Source: Prorocentrum cordatum (Eukaryota > Sar > Dinophyceae > Prorocentrales > Prorocentraceae). From it: a stretch of DNA of 64,000 nt. Both the position numbers and the translations under genes were made by a program. Under the pieces are notes generated by a model. That model saw only the letters and a list, made by a program, of their open reading frames with translations. It searched no databases and was not told where the DNA came from. Below are positions 30,368 to 41,075 of the stretch, piece by piece. Each line of letters begins with the position of its first letter. Position 1 is the first letter of the stretch. The DNA is taken from the NCBI GenBank assembly GCA_963575745.1, contig CAUYUJ010021170.1, forward strand, positions 1,439,301 to 1,503,300. Reading direction: 5' to 3'.

Positions 30368-30830
30368 CCCCAAAGCGACCCAAACTGTCCCCCCCAAAAA
30401 CCACCGAGAGCTTCGACCCTCCCGGACATCCGGCTGCTCCAACTTTTTCGATACGTGGGCCCCGGAGGTCTGGACCACTTCTTCCCAGAGATCCGATGCA
30501 GTGTTTTTTTTCAATTTGCACGCGGATCCCAGAAGTCTCGACCCATTCCCCAGGACCGGTTTTTCATCCCGTGTCGTGTTTTGACGGTCCCAAGGCCCGG
30601 CGAGGCCCCTTGGGGCCGAACTTCGCGAAAAACCTCCGTCTTGATTTTGTCCAATGCGTTGGATCTCTGGGTTCCCCAGGGCGGGCTTTCCAGGCCGAAA
30701 GCGGCCCCAAACCCGCCGCTGCAAGTTTTGTCCGAGCGTCGGATCTCTGGGCCCGGAGCCTCGCCTTCCAGGAGGAGCGCGCGACCCCCCCCAGACATCC
30801 GACGCCACGATTTTTTTCCCGAGGCGCGGG
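30368..30830 (+). repeat. Dispersed repeat H, copy 2, with additional H modules
   Basis: 30368-30576 matches 22664-22858 almost base for base. 30576-30830 continues with GACGGTCCCAAGGCCCGGCG and repeated TCGGATCTCTGGG / CGGATCTCTGGGCCC modules, without the M1 insertion. Confidence 0.82.
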
Positions 30831-30936
30831 CCCCTCCTCCTCCTTCTCCCCCTCCTCCTCCTCCTCCTCCTCCTCCTCCTCCTCCTCCTCCTCCTCCTCC
30901 TCCTCCTCCTCCTCCTCCTCCTCCTCCCCCTCCCCC
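30831..30936 (+). repeat. (CCT)n microsatellite inside repeat H
   Basis: Ends CCCCCTCCCCCCAGAGCGACC, again directly at the start of an H module. Confidence 0.93.
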
Positions 30937-31135
30937 CAGAGCGACCCAAACTGTCCCCCCAAAAAACCTCCGAGAGCTTCGACCCTCCCGACCACTTCCC
31001 CGGGGCCGGTTTTCCATCCCGAGCCGTTTTTTCGACGGTCCCGAGGCCCCGCGAGGGCCCCGAGAGGCCCAAAAAGCTAGGCAAAACCTCTGCCTCGATT
31101 TTTTCGAGACGCCCGATGTCTGGGCCCCCGGCGCT
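30937..31135 (+). repeat. Dispersed repeat H, copy 3 (uninterrupted)
   Basis: AGAGCGACCCAAACTGTCCC through GGTTTTCCATCCCGAGCCG to GACGGTCCCGAGGCC. It provides the empty site for element M1 copies 2 and 3. Confidence 0.8.
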
Positions 31136-31246
31136 GGTGAAAGGGAGAGGCCTGGGCCGGGCCGGCCGGCGGCAGCGGGGACAGAGGCGTCCTCGTGGCA
31201 CGCCGCTGGGGCTCTGGACAGCTCTGCTGGGCAAGCCCTGGAGGGG

Positions 31247-31394
31247 GGAGGAGGAGGAAGGAGGGGAGGAGGAGGAGGAGGAGGAGGAAGAGGAGGAGGA
31301 GGAGGAACATGAGGAGGAGGAGGAGGAGGAGGAGGAGGAGGAGGAGGAGGAACATGAGGAGGAGGAAGAGGAGGAGGAGGAGGAGGAAGAGGAG
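31247..31394 (+). repeat. (GGA)n microsatellite
   Basis: GGA with two embedded AACATGAGG units. Confidence 0.94.
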
Positions 31395-31530
31395 GGTCTG
31401 TTTGTGAAAATACATGGGCAGATGGCTGTGTCACGACTGCCATCGGGATTGGCTCAGGAAAATTTGATGGCCCCCCTTTTGGGGGACCCTTGGAGCTCCT
31501 GTTGGCCTAGCAGGAACACCTCCCTCTAGG

Positions 31531-31914
31531 ATGTCCCGCTGGCGAGAGGCGATCAACGTTGCCTGGCAGGAATCCTTGCGCAAACTGCAGACGGTTGAGA
31601 ACCGATGCCAGCACGTTCGAGGACACCTAGCAGCCGTACAGGCCGCCTTGTCAGATCTGAGTTGGATCCCGAATTCGCCAGGGGAATGTACCACACCGTG
31701 CGGAGGAAAGATCCACCTTGAAGGCCCCGAAGGGCCACATCTCATGAAATTCGAGGTCGGGTCCCCCCTGGAGCACAGCTCATGGGCCCAAGCCAGCAAG
31801 CAGATCGAGGGTTTGGGGGTCGAGTTTAGCGTTGACCTCACTGTGACTCGGACCCATCTCAAGAACTTGCGCAAGAAGGGGTGGCATCATCTAGCTGCTG
31901 TCTTGGACAAATGA
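31531..31914 (+). pseudogene. LINE-C ORF2 linker fragment
   Basis: 127 codons, ATG to TGA. Order and spacing of Trp and Leu residues follow LINE-B residues about 1080-1200 (SWFQIVAAL...RRWHNIKRPVSAVVATMTALGW). This is a fragment, not an independent gene. Confidence 0.6.
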
Positions 31915-32483
31915 TAAGCCCGGGGGCCTCGTGGCCCGCCGAGCGTAGATATAGTATGAAGCTGCCAAGATAGGGCAGCCCTATATGCCCCTGGCGTGGA
32001 GCGGCCGAGGAAAGCCCGTTTCACCAATGTTGGGAATGGTCCTGCAATGCCTCTGTGCCTGATTTCGCAGAAGATTCCGACCTAATATGCCTCTGTGCCG
32101 AACCTCGCTGAAGATTCCGACCCAATATGCCTCCGTGCCTGACCTCGCTGAAGATTCCGCTTTGTGCGAGCAGGCGAAGATAGGAGCGCAGTCGTGCCCC
32201 TGCTTCTGGCTGCGCGGGCTGGTGCCGATTCCGGACCACGGCAGGAGCTGAGCTTCCGTTTCCCACAGAAGAGACCAAGCTTGAAGGAGAATGGCCCAAT
32301 GCAGGCCGACTCAGCTCCTCCCAGACACTGTCATCGGATCTGACGCGTCAGGAGGTGAGCACTCGAGGGACGCCCGACTCAGAAGGTTGTGATATGTTGT
32401 GATGATGTGGGGAGATCGTTCGCCGTCTGTGTCGAAGAGCAAGTCGTGGCGTCCCTGCGCGGAAGTGTACTGGCCCTAGGCAA

Positions 32484-32810
32484 ATGGTGCCCAGGGCCAA
32501 AATTTTAGCAACAGTCCGCCAATTGCAGAGCACCATTGGAGATGCCACTGCAGTTGGTGATGCTCGCTGCGCAACCAGAGGCATCCGACAGGGTGCCGAG
32601 GCCGTTCATGCTTCGAATGCTGATATGTGGGTCGAGTCTTGGGAGGCCACACGAGAGCACGACGGCACCTACTGTGTACAGGGAAGCAAGAGCCACCTAG
32701 AGGAGGCCGAGGCGGGAACGTCGATCGAGTCGGAGCACTGGCATGCCAACCAAGAGGCCGATGCTCTCGCGGAGATCGCGGCGCAGGAGGCGCCCTCCCC
32801 TCCTCTCTAG
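32484..32810 (+). pseudogene. LINE-C RNase H tail fragment
   Basis: The last 35 residues contain EHWHANQEADALAEIA, typical of the final RNase H helix with its catalytic Asp. The earlier part resembles no specific motif and may be frame-shifted. Confidence 0.5.
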
Positions 32811-32834
32811 TCTTTCAAAATAGAGAATCGGAAG

Positions 32835-32894
32835 AGGAGGGGGAGGAGGAGGAGGAGGAGGAGGAGGAGGAGGAGGAGGAGGAGGAGGAGGAGG
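32835..32894 (+). repeat. (GGA)n inside LINE-C
   Basis: Pure GGA interrupting the ORF2 remnant between the RNase H end and the tail. Confidence 0.93.
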
Positions 32895-33252
32895 ATTTCA
32901 AGTTAGAGAGGCGGAAAAGCTGGCCTGGAGGGCTCAGAAGCGCCTCGTGTGCATAGGCCTAGAAGTGGTCAAGCAAGCCAGCGAATTATACGGCACGGCC
33001 CTTCAAAACGACCTGGCCGCCAAGACCAACTTCAATGTCGAGGCTCAGGCCGAGGCCAGGGATGATGAAGCCGGGGAGACATCCCATGTTCGGCAGAAGG
33101 TTAACGAAGGGTTTGAGCGTGCAGCGTGCCTCAGAGGTAAGTAGCAACGCAGGCTTGGTGGATGCCTGCAGGAAGGGATGCCAGAAGCGGCCCTTCCAAA
33201 TCCACGATCCCCGAGGGGCCTCCGGCTCCGCGGGGATCTGCGCCGCGCCGCG

Positions 33253-33340
33253 GGAGGAGGAGGAGGAGGAGGAGGAGGAGGAGGAGGAGGAGGAGGCAGC
33301 AGCAGGAGGAGGAGGAGGAGGAGGAGGAGGAGGAGGAGTG
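33253..33340 (+). repeat. (GGA)n with GCA interruption
   Basis: GGA, a short GGCAGCAGCAGG core, then GGA again. Confidence 0.93.
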
Positions 33341-33606
33341 AGGAGGGAAGGGGCGGACTCAGAGATCCGACGCTCCGAAAAAAAATGGAGCTGCGCGGCC
33401 CAAGGTGCTTCACGGTTCGCTCGTTGGGCTCGGCCGTGTGCCCCCTGGCCTTGCGCGGGACGGCAGACTCGCACCGAGCCAGATTGACAAGGGCGAGAAG
33501 TCCAGAGGAGCCAAGGACTGGCCAGACGCAAGCAGGACTCGAAAGCGCCGCCACCTTGCCCATCTGCCGACGGCCCTGCCGACGACTGCCCGCGGGGTTC
33601 GCCGGT

Positions 33607-33728
33607 CAGGAGGAGGAGGAGGAGGAGGAGGAGGAGGCGGAGGCGGAGGCGGAGGAGGAGGAGGAGGATGCGGAGGAGGAGGAGGAGGAGGAGGAGGAGA
33701 AGGAGGAGGAGGAGGAGGAGGAGGAGGC
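33607..33728 (+). repeat. (GGA)n with GGC variants
   Basis: GGA with GCGGAGGCGGAGGC blocks. Confidence 0.93.
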
Positions 33729-33954
33729 GGGCGGAGGAGCAGGAGGGGGGCCGCGTCGGTCCCCCCTTGGCCCTGCCCGAGGGGGCGGGGAAGGGTGCGG
33801 TGATCGGCCGTGGCGGCCGCGGGGTCCTTCCAGGGAGCGCACCGCCTCCAGCAGCTGCTGCACCTGCGCGTCCACGTGGCGCTGCATCTGCTGTGCCCCC
33901 TGGACGCTTGCGGTTTTCTTCGGGAGGTGGCGAGGAGGACTCGCATTGTGGCTT

Positions 33955-34235
33955 CTCCGTGCTCCCGGCGCTCCAGGGCGGCCCAAGAGGACCCAACGAT
34001 TGCCCCAAGACGGCGCCCCCGAGAGGGCCCCGAGAGGGATCCAAGGCGGCCCAGGAGGCCCCCCGAGGTCGCCCAAGAGGGCCCCAAGGAGGGGGGGGCA
34101 CGAGCCGACGTCTCGAGCCCTCCGCCCCGAGATGGAGCGCCAGCGTGCCCCCCCCGGAGGCCTCCAAGAAACCCCAGGAGGCCCCAAGAGGCCCAACAGA
34201 GGCCCCCGAGAGGCCCCCGAGAGGAGATCGCTCTT
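33955..34235 (+). repeat. Low-complexity family T5 (CCCCAAGAGGCCC units)
   Basis: Irregular about 12-18-mer repeats of GCCCCAAGAGG / CCGAGAGGCCC. The same family occurs at 49855-50095, 56140-56740 and 57070-57480, and reversed at 44033-44400. Long Pro/Arg-rich open frames here are shadows of the repeat. Confidence 0.75.
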
Positions 34236-34239
34236 AATG

Positions 34240-35120
34240 TATTATCTCTCGTCTGTCTCGCGCCCTCTTGATCCCCATCTGCTTGAACAGGCTGCGAATT
34301 CATCAGCCTGTAGCTGCTAGCGGGCGGGCGAGCATCAGCAGGATGAGGAGCAACACGACGAGAAGGTAGAGGCAGAGTGGGGCAGCTTGTGCGGGCGGAG
34401 ACAAGGGAGGCGGAGGGCACGAGGACGAGGGCAAGGAGGACGCCAAGCTCATCTGAGTTGGGGTGAGGCCCTACTTCGATCGGCGGATCAGCGCAGAGCA
34501 AACTAGGCAGAGAGCAAATGGCGTATAGTGAAGGTACAGCTAGCCAGGCACATATTGGCACTGGATAAACATAGAGCGGTAAAGTCCGTATGAGAAGGGG
34601 GCAGAGAAATCAACTGAGCATACCCAGCGTCTCAGAGGAAGGATCCATGGCGACCGCCGCTACTGCCGGACGGCCTTACCCTGACAGAAGGTGAGCTCAG
34701 CCACCATTTGCGCAGCGCGAATCATCTCGAGAAGGCACGCGCAACGCGTGCGCGTGCTCCTGGTTACGTTAGCATTCAACATTCGACACACTGGGCAAGC
34801 TAAGATAGTGCACCTGGGAGGAACGGGATGAGGAGTGATGTGGGGAGGCTCGGCCGGGCGAGCCACATGCGCGCGGGCGTACGACTCCGTCTGAGAAGGA
34901 CGGCCAATGAGACTGCGTAGGGCGCACGAATCAACACATCTGAAGTATGATGCCAACGAACAGCGAAAATAATTGGGAGGACGACAGTGACGACGACAAT
35001 GGTGTGACGGTGACGACGAGACTACGATTGGGAAGCTTCTGAAGAGCAGGCAACTGGCGAGATGACCGCCCCGATTGCCCGACCTGTCCGTCACCCTCCT
35101 TGCCCGGCGCCTCTCCCATC
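34240..35120. other. Spacer without recognised gene
   Basis: Mixed composition and less repetitive than its surroundings. Short open frames on both strands have no recognisable domain. Confidence 0.4.
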
Positions 35121-35240
35121 CCCCTCCTCCTTCTCCTCCTCTCCTCGCCCCTCTTTTTGGTGGTCCTCGTCCCGGAGGAAAATGAGGAGGAAGAGGAGAA
35201 AGAGGAGGAGGAGGAGGAGGAGGAGGAGAAGGAGAAGGAG
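35120..35240. repeat. (CCT)n-to-(GGA)n strand-switching tract
   Basis: Pyrimidine triplets up to about 35150 and purine triplets from about 35180, separated by TTTTTGGTGGTCCTCGTCCC. Confidence 0.8.
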
Positions 35241-35569
35241 TGCCTTTTTGTTAACGTGAAGGGGAGATGAGGAGTCTTCAGCTGTCCTTTCGTGCTGCCA
35301 CGAACGAGCAATTGGTGGGGTGGAGGAGGGACTGCGGCGGTCGCCCCAGACCGTCGGGAAGCTTGGGTCCCTGACGCCCGCCGCGGTGGTGCTGTCGCTC
35401 CCCCGCCTCGGAGCCCCCGACCGCTTGCCCCGGGGGTTGCTTCCCTCCGTGGGTTCTCGGGGGCGGCCAGGAGGAGGACGTCCGAGAACGTTTCTCACTC
35501 ATGGGCAGAAGGTGCACCGCTCCGAAGTCGGCGAACCCATAGGCCTTCGGCCTCTGGAGCTGGAGGCTC

Positions 35570-38075
35570 AAGCCTGCTGGTGCCGCAGGAATGCCAGAAA
35601 AGGCTCAATGCCCAGCAAGGCTTCCCGTCCACATAGAGCAGACCATTGAGCAGCCTCTTGCGGGCCAAAACTAGGCCACGCTTTGGTGGCCCTTTGCATT
35701 CCACCAGAAGGCCTCTGAAACAAAGGTGGCAGTATAGCCGCACATGCCAAAGAAGGCCAGCAGGCCTTCTCCACAGTGCCTGCAAATCGTGCGCGAGTGG
35801 AGTGCACTTGTCTGAGGCGCACTCTAAACTCGCTCGACAACGGGGTGCGATGAACCGTGCGGCGCCTCGAGACCGCTTCGTAGGAGCGGCTGAAAGAAGC
35901 ACCCGCGCCGCGCCACTCAGGCACTCAGCTTCACGCTAGTCCTGCACTAGCTTGAGCTGAATCAACACCTGACTTACGTGTTCTTACAGTACGCGGATGA
36001 CAAGGCCGAGCCTCTAGCATCCTCAAAAGAAACTGAACTATGCTAGCAGCGTCCTCCTTATGTTCCTCAACTGAAACCACCGCCGACAGATCGAGCGACG
36101 GATGCAGGGAGGGCCGGCTTAGCAAACTGGTAACACTGATGGTTTATCTGAAAGACAAAATAAAGACAAGGAATCCTAGATGTTCAGCCGCAAGGGGGAA
36201 TCCTAGATGTTCAGCCGCAAGGGGGAACTGCGACCCAGGCACTCAAGTCCAGGTCAGGGGCCAGTGCCGCCAGAGCCCGTGGAAGGCCCTGAAGAGCATC
36301 TGGCAACGGGTTCCGAAGAACCACCAAGCTCTATTTCCTAGCGAGCTCACTAGCGGGAGGAGGGAATACATCAGGATCCGCCTCAAGGTGCGGTGGGCTA
36401 CCTAACGACAGAACTAGATAATGTTCCGCTTGGTCTATGCATATAGCTAATAGATTCGGGTCTAGTAGCTCATTCCTGCGGGCAACGGCCTCCTCCAACT
36501 GGAACTGGCAGTAGTACAAGATGTGCACTAGCGTGTCACCTGCTCGTCCACCCAATGTGCGGGAGTCCGCAATGGCATATCCTGCAGAGGTCGCCCTACT
36601 GGTGGTCCAGTAAGCCTGACGCAAGACATCCCTCAGGAGAGACGCCTGACCCTCAGAAAATTGTTCTTTTCCACAGGTGCTCAAAATCCTCCTGGCGACG
36701 TCGAGACACCCCCTGGGATCATCCTGAATATGTCTGAGACTCATGCCAGCTTTTATTTCCCAAATCCTGGCACGCGCGTCCTGGAGCCAGTACTTCAGCA
36801 GCTTGGGCGAAATATAAACGAGCGGGAACAGCTAGCACACGTGCGATTTCAGCACGAACGGTCCTTGAAATGCCCATCCGATCCTGTCAAGGGCATGAGC
36901 CGCCGCTGTAACAGGCCCTCGAACTTGATGGTACTTGAGTTCAGAGCAATGTACAATGCGCCCCCATAGTGATTTTAGCGATCTGATCCCCAGGGGTCCC
37001 ATAGGCCCCGCCTTGCCAAATCCTGCAGCCAAAAATTCCTGAGCCCAACGCACCACATGTGCCAGGGCCCACCTGTCTGCTTTGGAATCATAAAGTGCGA
37101 AAGTGGTTGATCTGCTTGTGCCTTTACACCCTGGCCCTGTGGCCGATTGTTCAGCTCTGAGTTGCTCCAAATACTTGTTAGACCAACATTCAGCACATGA
37201 GGCAAAAGCTCCAGCAGGCAAAAGTCCGCAAGTAACAGTTTGGCGGGCTCCTTGGCCCGTGACACGAAATAGCTGCCTCAAACGCGCAGCTCTGTGTTTG
37301 ACCTTCTGGATCCTCTTGGCCCTCTTGGTTTTCCTGGAAACAGTAACAGGATTTCCAGCACTGAAGTCGGACCTCAGGTTGGTGGCTATTTGCTGTTGTT
37401 TCCCTGCCCAAGCTCCTGGGGCCTCAAGGATGTTCCTGCCAAATGCTGCCGAAGAGGCGACACATGAAAACTTGTCCACTGACAAGGTGGCGGTCAGCTC
37501 ATCCTTGATCATGGCGGCAAGCTGCTTGGCGGCCTGCGCAGTCCACTTGAACGCATCCCTGCTCAAGCCGAACGCCGTGAGCGAGAAGCCTCGAACCTGA
37601 TGCATACTGGCTGGTAGACCTACCTGCGCAGAGAAGTTGGGTCTGCCCTGCCAATCAAAATCCGTTGAAACTGATGTGGCCAATTTGGCCAGCTCGGACT
37701 CGACGACGAAATAATCTATGACCTTTGACTTGCCCTGACTTGATAAGGGCGGCTCCGAAACCGAAACTTGGGCCCCCTGCGCCTCTGAAAACCCAGGAGA
37801 TGCCGGGGCCTCGTGCGGTATGTTGTAGCCTCCCCTTATAAAGTACTGCATGTTTGACTCTTGACAGTGCGCGGCCACGCGATCCTGGAACTCCCAATGA
37901 GTGTTAGACAGGCCTTCTGAGACTTCCCCATAGATCGAAGCGCAAAGAATTCTGCGGCCCCTGGGACCTCTACCACACATAACAGCTCACGCCCCCGAGA
38001 GAGCATGCCTTCGGAGGGAAAGTAAAGTGGCTCAAGATTATAGGCCCTTAGAGTGGCTCTGACAACGATGGCCAC
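35570..38075 (-). pseudogene. LINE-D ORF2 remnant: dead endonuclease joined to thumb, knuckle and tail
   Basis: 37836-38075 holds VAIVVRATLRAYNLEPLYF, the LINE-B GGITMGTLKKYKV strand. The frame 36832-37980 continues with RRILCASIYG, then FIRGGYN where LINE-B has GDWN (catalytic Asp to Gly), KVIDYFVVE, and PNFSAQV where LINE-B has the final His (His to Asn). Almost directly after comes DELTATLSVDKFSCVAS (LINE-B: EQLRIASKSTIVAS, past motif C) and KRAKRIQKVKHRAARLRQLF (thumb). 36331-36744 carries LLRDVLRQAYWTTSR and DTLVHILYYC (eroded CCHC). The tail at about 35640-35870 reads LYCHLCFRG...RLLNGLLYVDGKPC. RT motifs A-C are gone. Confidence 0.75.
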
Positions 38076-38261
38076 TCTAGAAGACTCGCCCTCGCCCCAA
38101 AGGTCATTGAGACTGGAACGAGACGCACAAGACGGGCCCGTGACACTTGGCGCCTAAAATGACACACAGCCATGGTTTAGGGCCCAAGCGCGAGCGGTCC
38201 CCAGGGGCCCCACAAGAAGCTTGATCTCCTGAGCAAACAGAGCTGCGACCGAGGACGTTTG

Positions 38262-39840
38262 CTACTCCCCGAGTCTCTGAGTTATAGAACCCCAAGGTGA
38301 ACAAACAAATGTTCCCACCAGCATAGCCTCCCCACCATCACAAATTTCCCGCTCAAGCTGGCACTGGTCGAAATCAAAACCGCTGTCGGAAAACCCTGAC
38401 CCATAATGGCTGAAATCACTATGGTACTCGGTGCTAGAGGAGCCTGCATCAGCGCCTGGCTCGCAAAGACCTGCAGGCGCTGAAAAATGTTGGCTACCCT
38501 GGCGACCTCCTGGCCGCCTCAGCTGCATCGTCGTCTGAAACATCTGCGGCGCCGCCTCCAGCGCCACGGGGTGAGCGTGACCCACGATCCCGATCTTGTC
38601 CCTCATCGCGCGCTGGAGACTGCCCCTTGCCCACGCCTGAGCCTCGCCCCGCGCCAGGTCCAGGAGGAACCCGATGTCCAGCTGGCTTCGGCACGGCTGG
38701 ATGCTTGGCGACGGTCGGCCGCGGCGGTGGCGGAGTCCACACAGGCTTTGACATCTGAGCTCCCACCGCCTTGGCGAGCTCCTTCTTCTTGGCCTCCCAG
38801 GCTGCACGTTGCTCTCCTGGAAGAAGCGACTCCAACACTTCGAGCTGCTGTCTCTCGAGGCTGGGGCCATGTTCATCCTCGCCCACTCGCATCTCACGAT
38901 TGGCAGCCTCCTCAAACTTTTGAGCCAACAGCTGTGCTGCTGTAAGCAGTTGGGCGATCTCGGCGTCCTGAGGGGCCTTTGCGACCAGCGACTCCAGAGA
39001 GAGCTTGAAAGAGCTGAGGTCACCAAGATGCGCACGAGCTGTCGTCGCCCATGTCTGGGATTGCTGATCCCCTTCAGTCTTGAACTGCTTCTCGGCCTCG
39101 TCAAGCCTCTGCTGCATCTGCTTGCTGTCGTCCCGCATGGTTTCAAGAAGTGATTCCATCTGCCGAATGTACTCTGTGTTATCATCCAGTTGCTTGCGCA
39201 GCTTGTACACTTTATCTCGTGCTCTCTTGACTCGAACCGTCGCACGATGAACTTGATTGTGGTGGGGCAGGTGTACCGCGGCCTGCTCCTTGAGCTGCGC
39301 CAGCTTCTGTCTGGATGCTGCAAGACTCTGCTCGTGACCTTGGACGAGATCCTCGGTGACTGAGTTGGCGTAGGCGATGTACTTCTCAAGAGACTCGATC
39401 TGGCTGTGGATCTTATCAGCTGCCACAGTTGTGGCTGCATGCTGTTGGTCGTCATCTCCATCTCCTTCTGGCTGAAGCGGCAACTTGGATGGAGGGGTGG
39501 CACCTCCATACCGATTGTGTCAGTACTTGAACAAATCTGCTGTCTCGCTCCAGCTGCATGTTGGAATGACGACGCCAATCCAGCTTTTCCTTGATCATTC
39601 CCTTTGCCCTTCTTCGGAGGCCAACCATTTGGCGGCTGAAAGCTGGCACCGCTATACTTGCACTGACGCATGCCAGCATCGATAAGCACCTAGCTGCGAG
39701 GGCAATTCTTGCAAACCACCCATTTCCTCGGCCTGCCGCCGACCATGGCTGCGGAATGGTGGTCGAACAAACTGCGGCTGCGGATTCGCAGCACAAGGGA
39801 AAGGAAAAGACAGACTGCCCTCTGGCCTGGGTGTGGCCAC
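38262..39840 (-). pseudogene. LINE-D ORF1 remnant
   Basis: The frame 38494-39483 (329 codons) is strongly helical: SQIESLEKYIAYANSV, then RVKRARDKVYKLRKQL and MRDDSKQMQQRLDEAEKQF, a typical coiled coil, followed by a Pro/Ser-rich C-terminus. Upstream, in other frames, WVVCKNCPRS and RQCKYSGASF are the two halves of the Cys cluster seen in LINE-B ORF1 (KCSACPR; CLCGAPF). Two or more frameshifts separate them. Function as for LINE-B ORF1, inferred. Confidence 0.7.
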
Positions 39841-39890
39841 CTGTGGGGGCCGTCAGAACCTGGTCCTGCACCACCTCGAGGAATGTTTTA

Positions 39891-39912
39891 CTTGAGCCAA
39901 AATGGCTACGGA
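39891..39912 (-). other. Perfect dinoflagellate spliced-leader sequence (DinoSL)
   Basis: Minus strand reads T followed by CCGTAGCCATTTTGGCTCAA and G: all 22 nt of the known DinoSL consensus (5'-NCCGUAGCCAUUUUGGCUCAAG-3'). No GT donor follows, so this is not an SL RNA gene but a leader carried back into DNA by reverse transcription. It marks the 5' end of LINE-D. Confidence 0.92.
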
Positions 39913-39925
39913 CGTCCGAGAACTT

Positions 39926-40135
39926 GGACGCCCGAAATGGGTGCGGAAAACATGGGCACAACGCCCAGCAACAAGTGCTGTCCCAAACCAACAGCGGCCG
40001 CCGCTGTTGGGCAGGCGGCCTTCTGTGTCAAGCGGACACAGGCCGCGGCGGCGCGGACAGCGAGTCCAGATCAAAATGAGCAAGAACTGCTGTTGGGCAT
40101 TGCACCCATTCTTTCCGTACCCATTTCGGGCGTCC
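39926..40135. mobile_element. Fold-back MITE-like element with about 52-bp arms
   Basis: The left arm GGACGCCCGAAATGGGTGCG and the right arm CCCATTTCGGGCGTCC are complementary, with pairing continuing through GGAAA.ATGGG.GCA.. .GCCCA.CA.CA. About 100 bp of loop. It lies 13 nt from the DinoSL of LINE-D. Confidence 0.82.
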
Positions 40136-40490
40136 AGAGAGAGGGGGAGGGCGCGCAAACCATGGCCGGCGGCATGTGCGCGGCCCAGGAGGGGGACCGG
40201 GAACGTAATGAGGAAAGAAGAGGGGCCATGACATCCGAGGAAGCATCATGGCCCACGCCATGACATCTCCCCCCCCCCCTAGTCACCCCAGTCATCACCC
40301 CCCTCTTGGCCGCCCCGCTGGGTTCATCACCGATGGCCCCGGGGCCGGGAAGCTCTCCCCCCCCCGCGAGCCATCCGCGAAGCGCGCGCGCGGGAGTCCG
40401 TGCGGCCGCAGGCGGGGACGCTCCGAGGGCCAGCGCGCCACTGGGCGCCCGGATCGTCTGCCGCGGGCCCCACTCGGGCGTTGCGCAAAT

Positions 40491-40497
<7 letters not shown>

Positions 40498-40522
<25 letters not shown>

Positions 40523-40612
40523 GAGGAGGAGGAGGAGGAGGAGGAGGAGGAGGAGGAGGAGGAGGAGGAGGAGGAGGAGGAGGAGGAGGAGGAGGAGGGA
40601 GGAGGAGGAGGG
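40498..40612 (+). repeat. (GGA)n microsatellite
   Basis: Nearly pure GGA. Confidence 0.95.
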
Positions 40613-41075
40613 GGGCGATAGGTGGGGGGGGGGAAGGGTGGGCCTTTTGTGCCCTGAAGGGGTTCCCAAAATAGCCTTGGGCCCCAAAACGGAAGCGGAA
40701 GGTGCACCACGTGTCGCCCCCCCCCCACACACACCCCATTCATCGCCCCTGCATCGCCCCCCATCAGGAAAACAATCAGATTGCAACAACAGCCATACAA
40801 CAAAGACCCTTGTCAGAGACTGCGTACAAAAACAATACGCGGGAAGGGCGGGACACCTAGCGGACCGAGCCAGGGGAGAGAGGACCGTAGTTTTCGTAGT
40901 GGGTGACTGTTGTTGAGGAGGAGGCAGGAGAAAGAAGGGAGAGAGGAAGGGGGCCAGTGCTGGAGGCGCGCAAACATGGATCGGGGGAGGTGCCTTCCCC
41001 AAAATGCGGCCGGTGTCGCCTCGTTCGGCAGCGGAAATCCGCGGTTTCCCATGGAAGCGGGACCCGTCGCTAATC

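Larger units (their letters stand above)
31460..33145 (+). mobile_element. LINE-C: 5'-truncated LINE remnant
   Basis: Pieces in LINE order: 31531-31914, thumb/linker (WREAINVAWQESLRKL; RGHLAAVQAALSDLSW), aligned with the LINE-B stretch before its CCHC knuckle; 32195-32230, CPCFWLRGLVPIP, the family signature; 32484-32810, an RNase H tail with HWHANQEADALAEIAA supplying the last Asp; then, after a GGA array at 32835-32894, about 32900-33144 with WRAQKRLVCIGLEV. The CCHC knuckle is missing. Frames change between pieces, and 32035-32160 contains three short direct repeats of ATGCCTCTGTGCC...CTGAAGATTCCG. Confidence 0.72.
35570..39912 (-). mobile_element. LINE-D: DinoSL-headed LINE with internal deletion of the RT core
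   Basis: On the minus strand the element begins exactly with the spliced leader (39912), then ORF1 (about 39840-38300), a mutated endonuclease (about 38075-37600), the thumb and linker (about 37500-36840), a knuckle region (36331-36744), and a Cys-rich tail (about 35870-35640). The fingers and palm between endonuclease and thumb are absent. Length is about 4.3 kb against about 7 kb for LINE-B. Several frame changes show it is inactive. The 5' boundary at a spliced leader indicates that a trans-spliced, mature LINE transcript was the template. Confidence 0.78.

Noticed and set aside
22664-30576. LINE-B as an LTR retrotransposon
   Set aside because: The coding order is endonuclease-RT-RNase H with no protease or integrase, and a third H copy lies at 30937, so the H repeats are not LTRs.
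39891-39912. SL RNA gene
   Set aside because: The leader is not followed by a GT donor or an SL RNA intron; it is followed by LINE ORF1 sequence.
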